Source: Coriobacteriia bacterium (GTDB taxonomy: Bacteria; Actinomycetota; Coriobacteriia; Anaerosomatales; JAAXUF01). Taken from it: a DNA stretch of 39,745 nt. Both the position numbers and the translations under genes were made by a program. The stretch's first letter is position 1. Each line of letters opens with the position of its first letter. Below are positions 22,104-30,525 of this stretch, one piece after another. The notes under the pieces are model-generated. The model ran no database searches and was not told where the DNA came from. It worked only from the letters and a program-made list of their open reading frames with translations. The DNA lies in the NCBI GenBank assembly GCA_013334745.1, contig JAAXWY010000018.1, forward strand, positions 1 through 39,745, in the 5' to 3' direction.

Positions 22104-22669
22104 GGAGCGGGGGCCTCGATGCGGGTCCGAGCTCTCCGTTCCCTCCAGCGTCTGATCATCCAGACAACCACGATCACGCCTACGACTACGACGATAGCGG
22201 CGATGATGGGTGCGGCGATAGCCATGACCGACAGTCCAACGGCACCGACATCCTCAACCGTCGACGCGACGGGGGCGCCCGCGCCGCCGGTCACGCCGTT
22301 GATCAGTGGGCGAGCCGACGCCTTGACCGCGTGTACGCCGCCCGCGATGATCACGCCGGCCGCGAGCATCAGCCACGGCTGAATCGAGCCCTCACCGGAT
22401 GCCGCAACGGCCAGGAGTCCACCTGCCGCTGGACGAACGATCGTCTGGATGGCGTCGTTGACGTGGTCGACCGCGGGGACCTTGTCGGCGACGAGCTCGA
22501 CGATGAGGAGCACCGACACGAGCGCGATGAACCACCAATCGCCCATGTGCGCGTAGGGACCGGAGAGGTTCACCCACCCGACGCGCTGGGCGATCGCCAC
22601 GGCCAGAACCGGGATGTAGGCGTTCAGCCCTGCCGGGGCAGCAAGCGTGATGCCTGTGAGTAGGTCCAC
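22100..22669 (-). CDS. DUF4126 membrane protein
   Basis: 189 residues. LTGITLAAPAGLNAYIPVLAVAIAQR at the N-terminus, DKVPAVDHVNDAIQTIVRPAAGGLL in the middle and SVVED-like VASTVEDVGAVGLSVMAIAAPIIAAIVVVV near the end are the DUF4126 landmarks. Four to five hydrophobic segments and a basic cytoplasmic tail (RRWRERRARTR). Starts at GTG 22669 with CGGAGG. Function unknown; the glycine/asparagine-containing first helix is the family signature. Confidence 0.85.
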   Translation of the reverse strand: MDLLTGITLAAPAGLNAYIPVLAVAIAQRVGWVNLSGPYAHMGDWWFIALVSVLLIVELVADKVPAVDHVNDAIQTIVRPAAGGLLAVAASGEGSIQPWLMLAAGVIIAGGVHAVKASARPLINGVTGGAGAPVASTVEDVGAVGLSVMAIAAPIIAAIVVVVGVIVVVWMIRRWRERRARTRIEAPAP

Positions 22670-22775
22670 GATAACCTCCGGAATCGGCCGCGCTCATCGG
22701 GGAGCCCGAGCGTTGGGAGCCTCGCCGTCGTCGAATCGCTCAGGGCCATTCTAACGCCGACGGCACTCCAGACGC

Positions 22776-23861
22776 TCATGCGGGGGCGTCGCCGCGCATC
22801 CGCCTCAGGTCACGCAACAACAGCCCGGGGTCGTTCCACGGCATGTCGATGAACGCGCCGCTCGACGCGCGCCACGCACGCGTGCCCTCGCGTCGGCCGA
22901 GCGCCTCCTGCTGGTGCAGAAGGTTCTGCGGGAAGAGGCGGACGACCCGGCCCCGGTCAGCGAGGCGCGGTGTTCCGTCCCACCGCTTGGCGAGCACGTC
23001 GGCGTAGGCGCGCCCCATGTCAACACCGACCGACGTGCCGATGTGAAGCTGGGGAACGGGCCGCGGATTGATCTCGAGAATCACCGGGTCTCCGTCATCG
23101 ACCAGGAACGCATCCGCACTCGCGAAGCCATTCATCGAGAACGCCGCACCGATGGCTTGTGCCGTGCGCAGGATCCGATCATCGATGGGCAGGAACTCGT
23201 TGATGCTCGATGGGCCGTTCTCGCCGGTGAGCTCAAGCTTACGCGCAGCCATGGCGGCGACAAGCTTCCCGCGACTGTAGAGGCACGGCATGTTGATGAG
23301 CTCGCCGTCGACGAACCGCTCCACGAGCACCGGGCAGCCGACCTCATCGGCCGCGATGGACGCCGCAGCCGACGAGTCCACCATCCGAACCGAGCGACCT
23401 CCCGCACCCCATCGGCCCTTCACGACCACACGCCCGCCAAGTCGCTGAGCGGCCTGGGCTGCTTGCGCGGCAGACTCGGCCACCTCGAAGTCCGCGACAC
23501 GAAGGCCTGCGGCTCGGGCTGCCGGCGAGAAGAGTGTCTTGTTGCACAGTGTACGGACGTTCGCGCGCGGACCGCCGAGGATGCGACTGGCTTCCTTGCC
23601 GCCGAGTCGAATGACGTTGCGGATGAGGACCTCGTCGGTGAGAACGACCGCTTTGTAGTCGCTGGCGACACGCAACACCTCGAGCGCGATCGCCTCCGCG
23701 GCTCCATCGACAGCGATTCGCTTGCGGGCACGCCATGAGGCAGACGCGTAGCTGCCACCGCGGTCCATCAGGTCGCAGGACACGCCCGCCGCTGCAAGCA
23801 TGGGCAACAGCCGTGCGGTGCCGATCCAGTCAACAGATTGGGCAACGAGAACTCGGGCCAT
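22776..23861 (-). CDS. ATP-grasp enzyme (carboxylate-amine ligase-like)
   Basis: 361 residues. N-terminal Rossmann-like pre-ATP-grasp domain (MARVLVAQSVDWIGTARLLPML, about 1-105). ATP-grasp core (about 110-300) with RVVVKGRWGAGGRSVRMV, VLVERFVDGELINMPCLYS and the metal-binding loop PVILEINPRPVPQLHIG. Resembles PylC/CarB-like ligases that join a carboxylate to an amine through an acylphosphate. Substrate is unknown and no peptide-precursor gene is visible beside it, though it shares strand with the DUF4126 gene 106 bp downstream. ATG 23861 has GGGAG upstream and starts the conserved domain; an in-frame start nine codons earlier is less likely. Confidence 0.85.
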   Translation of the reverse strand: MARVLVAQSVDWIGTARLLPMLAAAGVSCDLMDRGGSYASASWRARKRIAVDGAAEAIALEVLRVASDYKAVVLTDEVLIRNVIRLGGKEASRILGGPRANVRTLCNKTLFSPAARAAGLRVADFEVAESAAQAAQAAQRLGGRVVVKGRWGAGGRSVRMVDSSAAASIAADEVGCPVLVERFVDGELINMPCLYSRGKLVAAMAARKLELTGENGPSSINEFLPIDDRILRTAQAIGAAFSMNGFASADAFLVDDGDPVILEINPRPVPQLHIGTSVGVDMGRAYADVLAKRWDGTPRLADRGRVVRLFPQNLLHQQEALGRREGTRAWRASSGAFIDMPWNDPGLLLRDLRRMRGDAPA

Positions 23862-23970
23862 GCGCTCCCTTTGCGGCTCACGCGGCACGTCCGCGCAGTG
23901 ATCAGGCGACTACCCCTCGCGCTTTAGCATACCGCGACGGGGACGGGTACGAACCCGCATCGCGCCATCG

Positions 23971-24016
23971 GCGCATGCTGGCGCCTCGGCCGGTTGTCCG
24001 ACCGAGGCGCCATGCG
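23971..24016. terminator. Long hairpin after the vWA gene
   Basis: GCGCCTCGGCCGG pairs with CCGACCGAGGCGC over a TTGT loop (13 bp, one mismatch). The stem extends outward as GCGCATG...CATGCGC with a two-base bulge. It lies just after the vWA stop (24025) on the minus strand and before the ATP-grasp promoter. No T-tract, so it is a terminator without U-run or a stable 3' stem. Confidence 0.6.
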
Positions 24017-24024
24017 CCCCGCCC

Positions 24025-24774
24025 TTACGCCTGCGGCCCACCTTCCCCCTCGAGGTGCCGCTGACGCTCCTCCGGGCTCATCTCACGCCACTTCCGAGCC
24101 TCGATACGACCGAGCAGTTCCATGTCCGACGAGAAGAAGGCATCTCGCTTCTTATCGCCGTGCCGCCGATATGCGCTCACGTTGCACGACGCGCGACTGA
24201 TGCCCTCGCTGGCCCCGGCAGAAGAGTGCGCGTAGTCGAGCGTGCGACCCTTGCGCAGCCCCATGGACTCACCGGCGGCGTAGCTGTCCTGGTTCGCTCC
24301 CAAGTACATGAACTCGTAGTCGGCCACGTCCTGTCTGGCCCTGATCAGATCAAACACCATCTGACTGGTGAACTCCTGACTCGCGTTCTCCATCCCGTCC
24401 GTCATGATCACGAACAGCACCTGGTCGGGGTGGTTCGCGGCGACGAAGTCGTCGGTGATGCGCATGGTCTCGCCGATGGCGTCGAACAGCGCCGTGCAGC
24501 CGCCGGGGCGATAGTTGGCGCGATCGAGATCCGGGACCTCGCGAAGCGGTACCGCCTCGCACACCGTGTAGGAGCGGCTATCGAATACCGTGAGAGTGAA
24601 GAAGGCATCGCCCTCCTCATCCGCCTGGGCGCCCTTGAACTCGTTGAAGCCCGAGATGGTCGCGTCTTCGATCGCCGACATCGACCCCGACTTGTCGAGT
24701 ACGAAGTTGATGAGGATCGAACGGTCCTCCGGCTTCTTGGCCGGCTCCTTCTTGGGCTGCTTCCTCTGTGCCAT
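24025..24774 (-). CDS. Stand-alone von Willebrand factor A (vWA) domain protein
   Basis: 249-residue soluble protein. A basic Lys/Pro-rich N-terminus (MAQRKQPKKEPAKKP) is followed by a vWA domain (about 19-200) with the MIDAS motif D-x-S-G-S in NFVLDKSGSMSAIEDAT, the conserved Thr in GGCTALFDAIGETM and Asp in VIMTDGMENAS. The C-terminus (REMSPEERQRHLEGEGG) is charged. It has a good promoter (24872-24901) and GGAGGG ribosome site. It has no signal, so is cytoplasmic; vWA proteins of this type usually scaffold a metal-dependent complex, but no AAA partner is nearby. Confidence 0.88.
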   Translation of the reverse strand: MAQRKQPKKEPAKKPEDRSILINFVLDKSGSMSAIEDATISGFNEFKGAQADEEGDAFFTLTVFDSRSYTVCEAVPLREVPDLDRANYRPGGCTALFDAIGETMRITDDFVAANHPDQVLFVIMTDGMENASQEFTSQMVFDLIRARQDVADYEFMYLGANQDSYAAGESMGLRKGRTLDYAHSSAGASEGISRASCNVSAYRRHGDKKRDAFFSSDMELLGRIEARKWREMSPEERQRHLEGEGGPQA

Positions 24775-24871
24775 GACTGACTCCCTCCATGAATGCTGAC
24801 GCGAGACTAGCTCGCAGGTCTGACACGAACCCCGACGCGGCCGTCGTGGGGGTGGTCATACCGTCCCCGAC

Positions 24872-24924
24872 ACTATACTGACTTGTATACTATACTGTCA
24901 AGTCAAGATACGGAGTGGTATAGT
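24872..24924. promoter_or_regulatory. Overlapping divergent promoters with repeats (vWA / XRE)
   Basis: Minus strand: -35 TTGACA (24901-24896), 18-bp spacer, -10 TATAGT (24877-24872), near consensus, driving the vWA gene. Plus strand: extended -10 TGGTATAGT (24916-24924) driving the XRE gene. The shared region has a direct repeat ACTATACTG at 24872-24880 and 24889-24897, and an inverted repeat GACTTG (24880-24885)/CAAGTC (24899-24904), good candidates for autoregulatory operators of the XRE protein. Confidence 0.7.
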
Positions 24925-24943
24925 CCCTGGCAGGAGGCTAGCC

Positions 24944-25528
24944 ATGGACGACACACGAATCGGATCGTTGATACGCGCGCACCGTCGGTCCGCCGGTCTG
25001 ACGCTCGACGAGGTGGCGGAGCGTGTCGGCGTGACGGCAGGCGCGCTCTCCCACATCGAGAGCGGGCGCAGGCTGCCGAGCCCACGGACCGCGCTCGATA
25101 TCGGTCATGCACTCGGCATTCCTGACGAAGAGATGCTCTCAGCGCTCGACGAGGAGCATTCGACGCGCAGGCGGGACTCTGTTGCGGGGAAGCAGAAGCC
25201 GTCATCCCCCGCGCGTGACCTGACCTACATGAAGGCGATGCCAATCGAGGAACTGTTCGACGTCGCGGGGACTACTCCCCCGGTGTCGGCTCGGCTCTCG
25301 ATGCGGTCGGCGTCACCCGCCCCGAGTCGCGATGGTCGCAGCGCGCGAACGACGGCCCGCTGGTCGGTGGACCGGGAAGCCCGACTCGAGGCACTGGACG
25401 ACCTCGCCATGACGGCCGCCGAGGCGATCCGAACCCTCACGGGGCTGCTCGACGACAACGACCCGGCCATCGCGCAGGCGGCAACTCGGCAACTCGCTGA
25501 GCTCGGCGTAAAGCCGCCCAACCGCTGA
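24944..25528 (+). CDS. XRE-family helix-turn-helix regulator
   Basis: 194 residues. HTH_3 domain at about 6-62 with IGSLIRAHRRSAGLTLDEVAERVG then VTAGALSHIESGRRLPSPRTALDIGHALGI. A disordered Ser/Arg/Pro-rich middle (about 70-140) follows. A helical C-terminal region (REARLEALDDLAMTAAEAIRTLTGLLDDND) may mediate dimerisation. AGGAGG lies before the ATG. Likely represses itself and the divergent vWA gene through the repeats between them (inference). Confidence 0.9.
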   Translation: MDDTRIGSLIRAHRRSAGLTLDEVAERVGVTAGALSHIESGRRLPSPRTALDIGHALGIPDEEMLSALDEEHSTRRRDSVAGKQKPSSPARDLTYMKAMPIEELFDVAGTTPPVSARLSMRSASPAPSRDGRSARTTARWSVDREARLEALDDLAMTAAEAIRTLTGLLDDNDPAIAQAATRQLAELGVKPPNR

Positions 25529-25553
25529 CACGCATGCGCGGCCGGCCCAAGCC

Positions 25554-26228
25554 TCAGGTCGTCTCGTCGCTCTTCGTGGGCGTGGAGTCGTTGCTCTTGG
25601 CCGGCGGCACGTACTTGTGGATGTACGTGCGCCAGGAACTGCGCTTGCTCGCGTTGCCTGCCGAGTCGACCGCCCACACCCGCCACCTGCGACGCACTGA
25701 GAGCACTCGCGCGGAATACGAGTTCGCGCTCAGCCCCTTGATGATCTGCGTATTGCCGTAGGTGCCATTCGAGCGCCGGTCCTGAATCTCGAAGGCGTAC
25801 TTCACGGGCTCGCCGGAGTCATCTTCCACCTTGGTCCAACGCAGCGTGACGCGTGAGCTCGTGAGAACTGCGCCGTTCGCAGGGGCTGTCTGCTTGGGCT
25901 TCGGCGGTGCCGTTGTGTCCTCGGTGACCTCGACGACGTCGGTCGTCTCTTCGGTCAGCGTCGCGTCGACGGTCTCGGTCGGAATCTCCTCGACGACGCC
26001 CGCGGGCAGCGTCTCAACCACCGTTGTCGTGGGCTGAGCAGTGACCGGCGCAGGCTTGGGAGCGGTCGCTCGGCCAAGGGCAAAGCCGGCGCTCACGCCG
26101 ACAACCAGTAGCACGATGGCGCTGACGACGATCGTCGTCTTCAGACGACGCTCGCGGTCCCACCCGCTGCGCTGGTAGGGACGCTCGCGAATCCGACCAA
26201 GATCTCCCCGCGGTCCGTGCTCGGCCAT
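25554..26228 (-). CDS. Membrane-anchored protein with Thr/Pro/Val-rich stalk and fibronectin III-like domain
   Basis: 224 residues. Basic cytoplasmic N-terminus (about 1-30), one membrane helix (TTIVVSAIVLLVVGVSAGFALG), a Thr/Val/Glu-rich low-complexity stalk (about 55-110) and a beta-rich domain (SRVTLRWTKVEDDSGEPVKYAFEIQD ... RRWRVWAVDSAGN), a fibronectin III-like pattern, ending in a basic tail. GGAGG upstream of the ATG. It is 3' convergent to the XRE gene. Probably a cell-surface binding protein. Confidence 0.75.
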   Translation of the reverse strand: MAEHGPRGDLGRIRERPYQRSGWDRERRLKTTIVVSAIVLLVVGVSAGFALGRATAPKPAPVTAQPTTTVVETLPAGVVEEIPTETVDATLTEETTDVVEVTEDTTAPPKPKQTAPANGAVLTSSRVTLRWTKVEDDSGEPVKYAFEIQDRRSNGTYGNTQIIKGLSANSYSARVLSVRRRWRVWAVDSAGNASKRSSWRTYIHKYVPPAKSNDSTPTKSDETT

Positions 26229-26354
26229 GCGGTCCTCCCGGACATGACGTCGACTGGCTCACACGGTAGACAGACATGAGCGCGGGGGCAAGGTGTCGGC
26301 GCAAGTTCGCACAGTAGAACGCAACGTGCTGGCCAGCGAGCAACCACGTGAGAG

Positions 26355-26834
26355 CTACTCGGAAACCGGCGGCTCCGCCTGCCCACTCGGCTTCTTGAAG
26401 GTGAAGTACTTGTGGCCGAGGTAGCTGATGACCGTGGTCACCACGATGGCCGCGAGCTGCGCGACGAGCGCAGACAGTCCGAGAAAGTGCATCCCGGACC
26501 ACAGGATGAGCGATGAGAGGCCTTGGGCAGGCAGATAGATGAAGTAGGCACGAAACACCTCGTGGCCGAAGTGGCCCTTGGAGCGGAACACGAGGTACTT
26601 CATCGTCGTGGTCGACCAGACGACGGCGACGATCCACGTCGCCCACTGGAGGATGATCGCTGCGGTCTTGTGGTCCACTCCCGCAGCCGCCTCCAGCGGC
26701 TCGGAGAGGAACCGGATCGCAAGCGCGAACATCGCGTAGTTGACGAGCGTGTTCATCACGCCGACGACGAGGTAGCGAAACTTCTCGCCATGCACGTCGT
26801 ACACGTTGCTCACCGATTGTCGAAGATCGCTCAC
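26355..26834 (-). CDS. GtrA-family membrane protein
   Basis: 159 residues with four predicted helices. FRYLVVGVMNTLVNYAMFALAIRFL at the N-terminus, IILQWATWIVAVVWSTTTMKYLVF in the middle and ISYLGHKYFTFKK at the end are the GtrA/DPMS-like signature. Such proteins are thought to carry undecaprenyl-phosphate-linked sugars across the membrane. Starts at GTG 26834 with only a modest ribosome site. Divergent from the GT2 gene; together with it and the YfhO gene it makes up the parts of a three-component glycosylation system. Confidence 0.88.
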   Translation of the reverse strand: MSDLRQSVSNVYDVHGEKFRYLVVGVMNTLVNYAMFALAIRFLSEPLEAAAGVDHKTAAIILQWATWIVAVVWSTTTMKYLVFRSKGHFGHEVFRAYFIYLPAQGLSSLILWSGMHFLGLSALVAQLAAIVVTTVISYLGHKYFTFKKPSGQAEPPVSE

Positions 26835-26897
26835 GTCGCCTGCTCACTCGCTGCGGGATTGATGGTGCGGGGCTCGAGTGCCCACGCCGCGTAACGG

Positions 26898-26905
26898 TGT
26901 ATCAT
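26898..26905 (+). promoter_or_regulatory. -10 element ahead of the glycosyltransferase operon
   Basis: TGTATCAT (TATCAT at 26900-26905) lies about 64 bases before the GTG start. It is in the 134-bp gap between the divergent GtrA and GT2 genes. Confidence 0.35.
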
Positions 26906-26968
26906 GCCTCGGGGGTTCTCGCTCGCCCGCGTGATTCTTACACATTTCCGATTCTCAGGGAGACAGCC

Positions 26969-27718
26969 GTGCGCACCGTCGTCGTAGTGCCCACATACAA
27001 CGAAGCCGGCAACATCCAGCGACTCGCCGAGCTGCTGCTCGCGCTCGAGCCTTTCGTCGACGTCCTCATCGTCGATGACAACTCGCCTGATGGAACCGGG
27101 CGACTCGGCGACGAGATCGCTGCGGGCAATGACCGCTTTCACATGCTGCACCGCACCGAGAAGCGCGGCTACTCGGCATCCTCCAAAGAGGGCATGCAGT
27201 GGGCGCTGTCGCATGGCTACGAGGCTGTCGCCACGATGGACGGAGACCTGTCGCACGATCCGGATGTGCTGCCTCGGCTCATGGCGGCCGTGGAGGCGGG
27301 CGCAGATCTCGCGATCGGCTCGCGCTACACGCCCGGCGGCGAGATCCAGGTCGACTGGGGCCCCTTCCGACGCGCCGTCAGTCAGGCCGGCAGCGCGTAC
27401 GCGCGCATGATGGTGGGGACACCTACGCGAGACTGCACGAGCGGGTATCGCTGCTACAACGCCGCGATGCTTCGCACCATCCCCATCATGGCGATCCAAT
27501 CAGAGGGCTACAGCTTCCTCATCGAGTTGCTCGCCGGGTTGCGCGACCGCAACGCCACGATCGTCGAGGTGCCGATTACCTACGTCGATCGACGCCACGG
27601 CGCATCGAAGATCTCCAAGTCCATCATCTTCGAGGCGCTCGGGCGCACGACCTCGGTCGGCCTCGCGCGCGTGACAGGTAAGCGCCGGCGCGAAGCCGGT
27701 TCGGTGGGGCCGAGCTGA
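26969..27718 (+). CDS. Polyisoprenyl-phosphate glycosyltransferase (GT2, DPM1-like)
   Basis: 249-residue GT-A glycosyltransferase. Nucleotide-sugar motifs: VVVVPTYNEAGNI (residues 4-16), VDDNSPDGTG, DxD at D91-G-D93 in ATMDGDLSHDP, IGSRYTPGG, and DCTSGYRCYN. These match dolichyl- or undecaprenyl-phosphate mannose synthases. It has no C-terminal membrane helices, unlike CsbB-type enzymes, so would be a peripheral protein of the inner leaflet. GTG 26969 has GGGAG upstream. Its TGA overlaps the ATG of the YfhO gene (TGATG). It probably makes the lipid-P-sugar donor used by YfhO. Confidence 0.9.
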   Translation: MRTVVVVPTYNEAGNIQRLAELLLALEPFVDVLIVDDNSPDGTGRLGDEIAAGNDRFHMLHRTEKRGYSASSKEGMQWALSHGYEAVATMDGDLSHDPDVLPRLMAAVEAGADLAIGSRYTPGGEIQVDWGPFRRAVSQAGSAYARMMVGTPTRDCTSGYRCYNAAMLRTIPIMAIQSEGYSFLIELLAGLRDRNATIVEVPITYVDRRHGASKISKSIIFEALGRTTSVGLARVTGKRRREAGSVGPS

Positions 27719-30477
27719 TGCAGCCCCCCGCGCGGCGGGAGGATGCGCGCACGTTCGCGCTTTCGATGGCCGCCTTCGCGCTCATCACCCTCGTCGCGTA
27801 CTGGTCGTTCGTGCGCACCGGCACGTCCTTCGTCTGGCAGTACGACGGCATCGACCAGCACTATCCGGCGCTGTACTTCTTCAACCGCTGGATCCGTGGC
27901 TTCCTGCACGCCCCGGGCGCGGGCCTTCCCCTCTGGTCGTCCGAGATCGGAATGGGCGCCGATGTCTTCTCGACGCTCGGGTTCTACGTCATCGGAGATC
28001 CGTTCGCTCTGCTGAGCCTGCTCTTCCCGATGTCGCAGATGGAAGCCGCCTACAACACGATGTTTCTGGTGCGCGTGATGTGCACCGGTGCGGCATCGCT
28101 GTGGTACCTCCGCACGATGGGCGCCAAGCCGCTTCCCGCTCTCACAGGTGCGGTGCTCTACACGTTCAGCGGATTGATCCTGTTCACCGCCACCATGCAC
28201 CCGTTCTTCATGAACGTCGCGGTGTTCCTCCCGCTCATGTTCGTCGCAATCGAATGGGCACTCAGGCGCAAGCGGCCGTGGATGCTCGTGCTCGTGACGT
28301 TCCTGTCCGCAGCGGCCAACTTCTACTTCTTCTACCTCATCGTGCTGCTGTCACTCGTCTACGGAGTGGCCCGGTACTTCGAACTGACCCCCGCCGATGA
28401 GCGCTGGAGGCGCCTGGCTCCCACAGCGATACGCTTGGTCGGCCTCGCGGCGATCGGCGTCGCGCTTGCGGCACCAACACTCGTCACGTCCGCGATGATG
28501 ATCGGCAACACAGCGCGCGGACAGGCGGTCTACAGCCCGCAGTTCCTCTACTCGTTCACCGACTACCGCACCATGATCACGGCGCTCGTCGCGACCAACC
28601 GCTCGACGAACTTCTCGTTCATGACGTTCTCAATGCTCGGGATCATCATGGTTCCCGTGCTCTTCCGGCGCACGAAACGCTATCCGGCACTCAAGTTCCT
28701 CATCGTCGCGCTCGCAGCGTTCATCGTCTTGCCGATATTCGGCTACCTGTTCAACGGCTTCACCTTCCCCAACTTCCGCTACTCCTTCGCACTCGGGCTG
28801 TTCCTCGCGCTCGCAACGGCACTCGTGCTCTCCGAGGACAAGCCTCTCGGCCGAAACGACCTGCTCGCGATGGCCGGCGGCTATCTCGGGTACGCGGCCC
28901 TCCTCCTGCTCATCGCGCAACCGCTCGGCCGGGCGGTACTTGCGCCGCTGATCATCGGCGCCGGCTTCCTCGCGTTGTTCGCGTTCGGCGTGCTGTGGCC
29001 CCACCGTACCCGGGCGTTGCAGGTGGCAGTCCTCCTATTGCTCGTGACCAACGTCGCCGTGAACAGCGCGCTGCTGTTCAATCCCCGCTACACCAACACC
29101 CTCACCACGTATGTCGAAGCGGGCGAGGTGCAGGCGACGTATCGGAAGAGCGCCGGCTCGCTGGCGAGACTGCTGCCTCAAGCGGGCTTCTATCGGGTCG
29201 AGAACAGCGAGTGGCCTGACTACAACGAGGCGATGGTCGACCGCTTCAACGGAACGTCGTTCTACTTCTCGCTCATGGACGGGGGCCTGACACGTCTCAA
29301 GTCCGACCTCGGGCTCGAATCCCAACGCCTGTACTCGTTCTCCTTCAACGGGTTCAACGGACGCGCCATCCCCACGGCTCTGTTCGGGACCGAGTACTAC
29401 CTCACGAGGGCCGATGAGAGCAGCGCCACGCCGTTCGGGTTCACCCGAGTGCTCAAGCGTGGCACCCGTGAGGCGTATCGCAACCAGTACGCGCTGCCGC
29501 TGGGCTTCGTCTACGACTCGGTCATGAACCGTGGCGCCTTCGACTCGCTCTCGACCCTCGAACGTCAGAGCACGATGCTCGTTGCGGCAGTGGTCGACAC
29601 TGCGACCGCGCCAGCGCTCCCGCGAACACTCACCGCGACCGCACCGATCGAGGTGCCCTACAGCGTCGTGGAGACCGAGGGGCTCGATTTCGATCCGGTG
29701 GCCAGGACGGTCACGCGCACCGACTCCGACAACATGCTCGTTCTCGGGATACCACCGGTGAACGACGCCGAGCTCTACGTCGAGATCACCCGCTTCGAGA
29801 ACACGATCGTCGACCCGCTTCAGCGGCTCAAGCAGCGCAAGGATGCGCCGACGCGCGTGGAGCTCGAACGGGCGCAGAGCCTCACGAACTCGATGATCTG
29901 GCCATGGACGCTGCACACCTACGTCGAGTCGGGAGGCGTGCAGCGAAGCCTGCTGTGGGCGACTCCCCTCTCGCCGTACCACTGGGGCGAGGACACGCAC
30001 CTGGCACATCTCGGCTACCAGCGCAGCGAGGCGACGACCGTTGGGATCGGGTGGGAGGCCGTCGGCACGACCACCTACGACAGCCTGCGCGTCCTCAAGG
30101 TGCCGATGGATGGGTTCCCGGCCGCAATCGAGAAGCTGCGCTCTCAGGCGATGACCGACATCGTGGTGGGGACGAACACGGTGTCGGGGACTGTGACCTC
30201 CGACGGTGGCCTGCTGTTCCTCTCGATTCCGATGAGTAAGGGCTGGACGGCGACTATCGACGGCGAGCCTGCGGCGATCCACTCGGCCAACTCAGCGTTC
30301 ATGGGTATCGAGGTCCCAGCGGGCACGCACCGCATCGAGCTGCGGTTCGTCGCGCCAGGCATCAAACTCGGACTCGGGATCGCCGCGGTGGGGCTCGTCG
30401 CACTGCTCGGGCTCATCGGATTCGGGATCGTCACCGCACGCCGTGCGAAGATCGTCATCTCGTCGGGGGGCGAGTGA
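27718..30477 (+). CDS. YfhO-family multispanning glycosyltransferase (GT-C type)
   Basis: 919 residues, 12 or more N-terminal membrane helices (about 15-455), then a large extracytoplasmic domain and one C-terminal helix. YfhO landmarks: WQYDGIDQHYPALYFFNRWIRGFL (early acidic/His loop typical of GT-C enzymes, with D-x-H at DQH), the Phe/Tyr-rich loops (FNGFTFPNFRYSFALGL) and the late SIPMSKGWTATIDGEPAAIHSANSAFMGIEVPAG block. Transfers a sugar from lipid-P-sugar to an envelope polymer outside the membrane; target here unknown. Coupled to the GT2 gene. Codon usage matches its neighbours. Confidence 0.9.
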   Translation: MQPPARREDARTFALSMAAFALITLVAYWSFVRTGTSFVWQYDGIDQHYPALYFFNRWIRGFLHAPGAGLPLWSSEIGMGADVFSTLGFYVIGDPFALLSLLFPMSQMEAAYNTMFLVRVMCTGAASLWYLRTMGAKPLPALTGAVLYTFSGLILFTATMHPFFMNVAVFLPLMFVAIEWALRRKRPWMLVLVTFLSAAANFYFFYLIVLLSLVYGVARYFELTPADERWRRLAPTAIRLVGLAAIGVALAAPTLVTSAMMIGNTARGQAVYSPQFLYSFTDYRTMITALVATNRSTNFSFMTFSMLGIIMVPVLFRRTKRYPALKFLIVALAAFIVLPIFGYLFNGFTFPNFRYSFALGLFLALATALVLSEDKPLGRNDLLAMAGGYLGYAALLLLIAQPLGRAVLAPLIIGAGFLALFAFGVLWPHRTRALQVAVLLLLVTNVAVNSALLFNPRYTNTLTTYVEAGEVQATYRKSAGSLARLLPQAGFYRVENSEWPDYNEAMVDRFNGTSFYFSLMDGGLTRLKSDLGLESQRLYSFSFNGFNGRAIPTALFGTEYYLTRADESSATPFGFTRVLKRGTREAYRNQYALPLGFVYDSVMNRGAFDSLSTLERQSTMLVAAVVDTATAPALPRTLTATAPIEVPYSVVETEGLDFDPVARTVTRTDSDNMLVLGIPPVNDAELYVEITRFENTIVDPLQRLKQRKDAPTRVELERAQSLTNSMIWPWTLHTYVESGGVQRSLLWATPLSPYHWGEDTHLAHLGYQRSEATTVGIGWEAVGTTTYDSLRVLKVPMDGFPAAIEKLRSQAMTDIVVGTNTVSGTVTSDGGLLFLSIPMSKGWTATIDGEPAAIHSANSAFMGIEVPAGTHRIELRFVAPGIKLGLGIAAVGLVALLGLIGFGIVTARRAKIVISSGGE

Positions 30478-30525
30478 CACCACCGCAGGCGCACAACGCT
30501 ACTATGGTTCGCGAGGGGTGATTCC

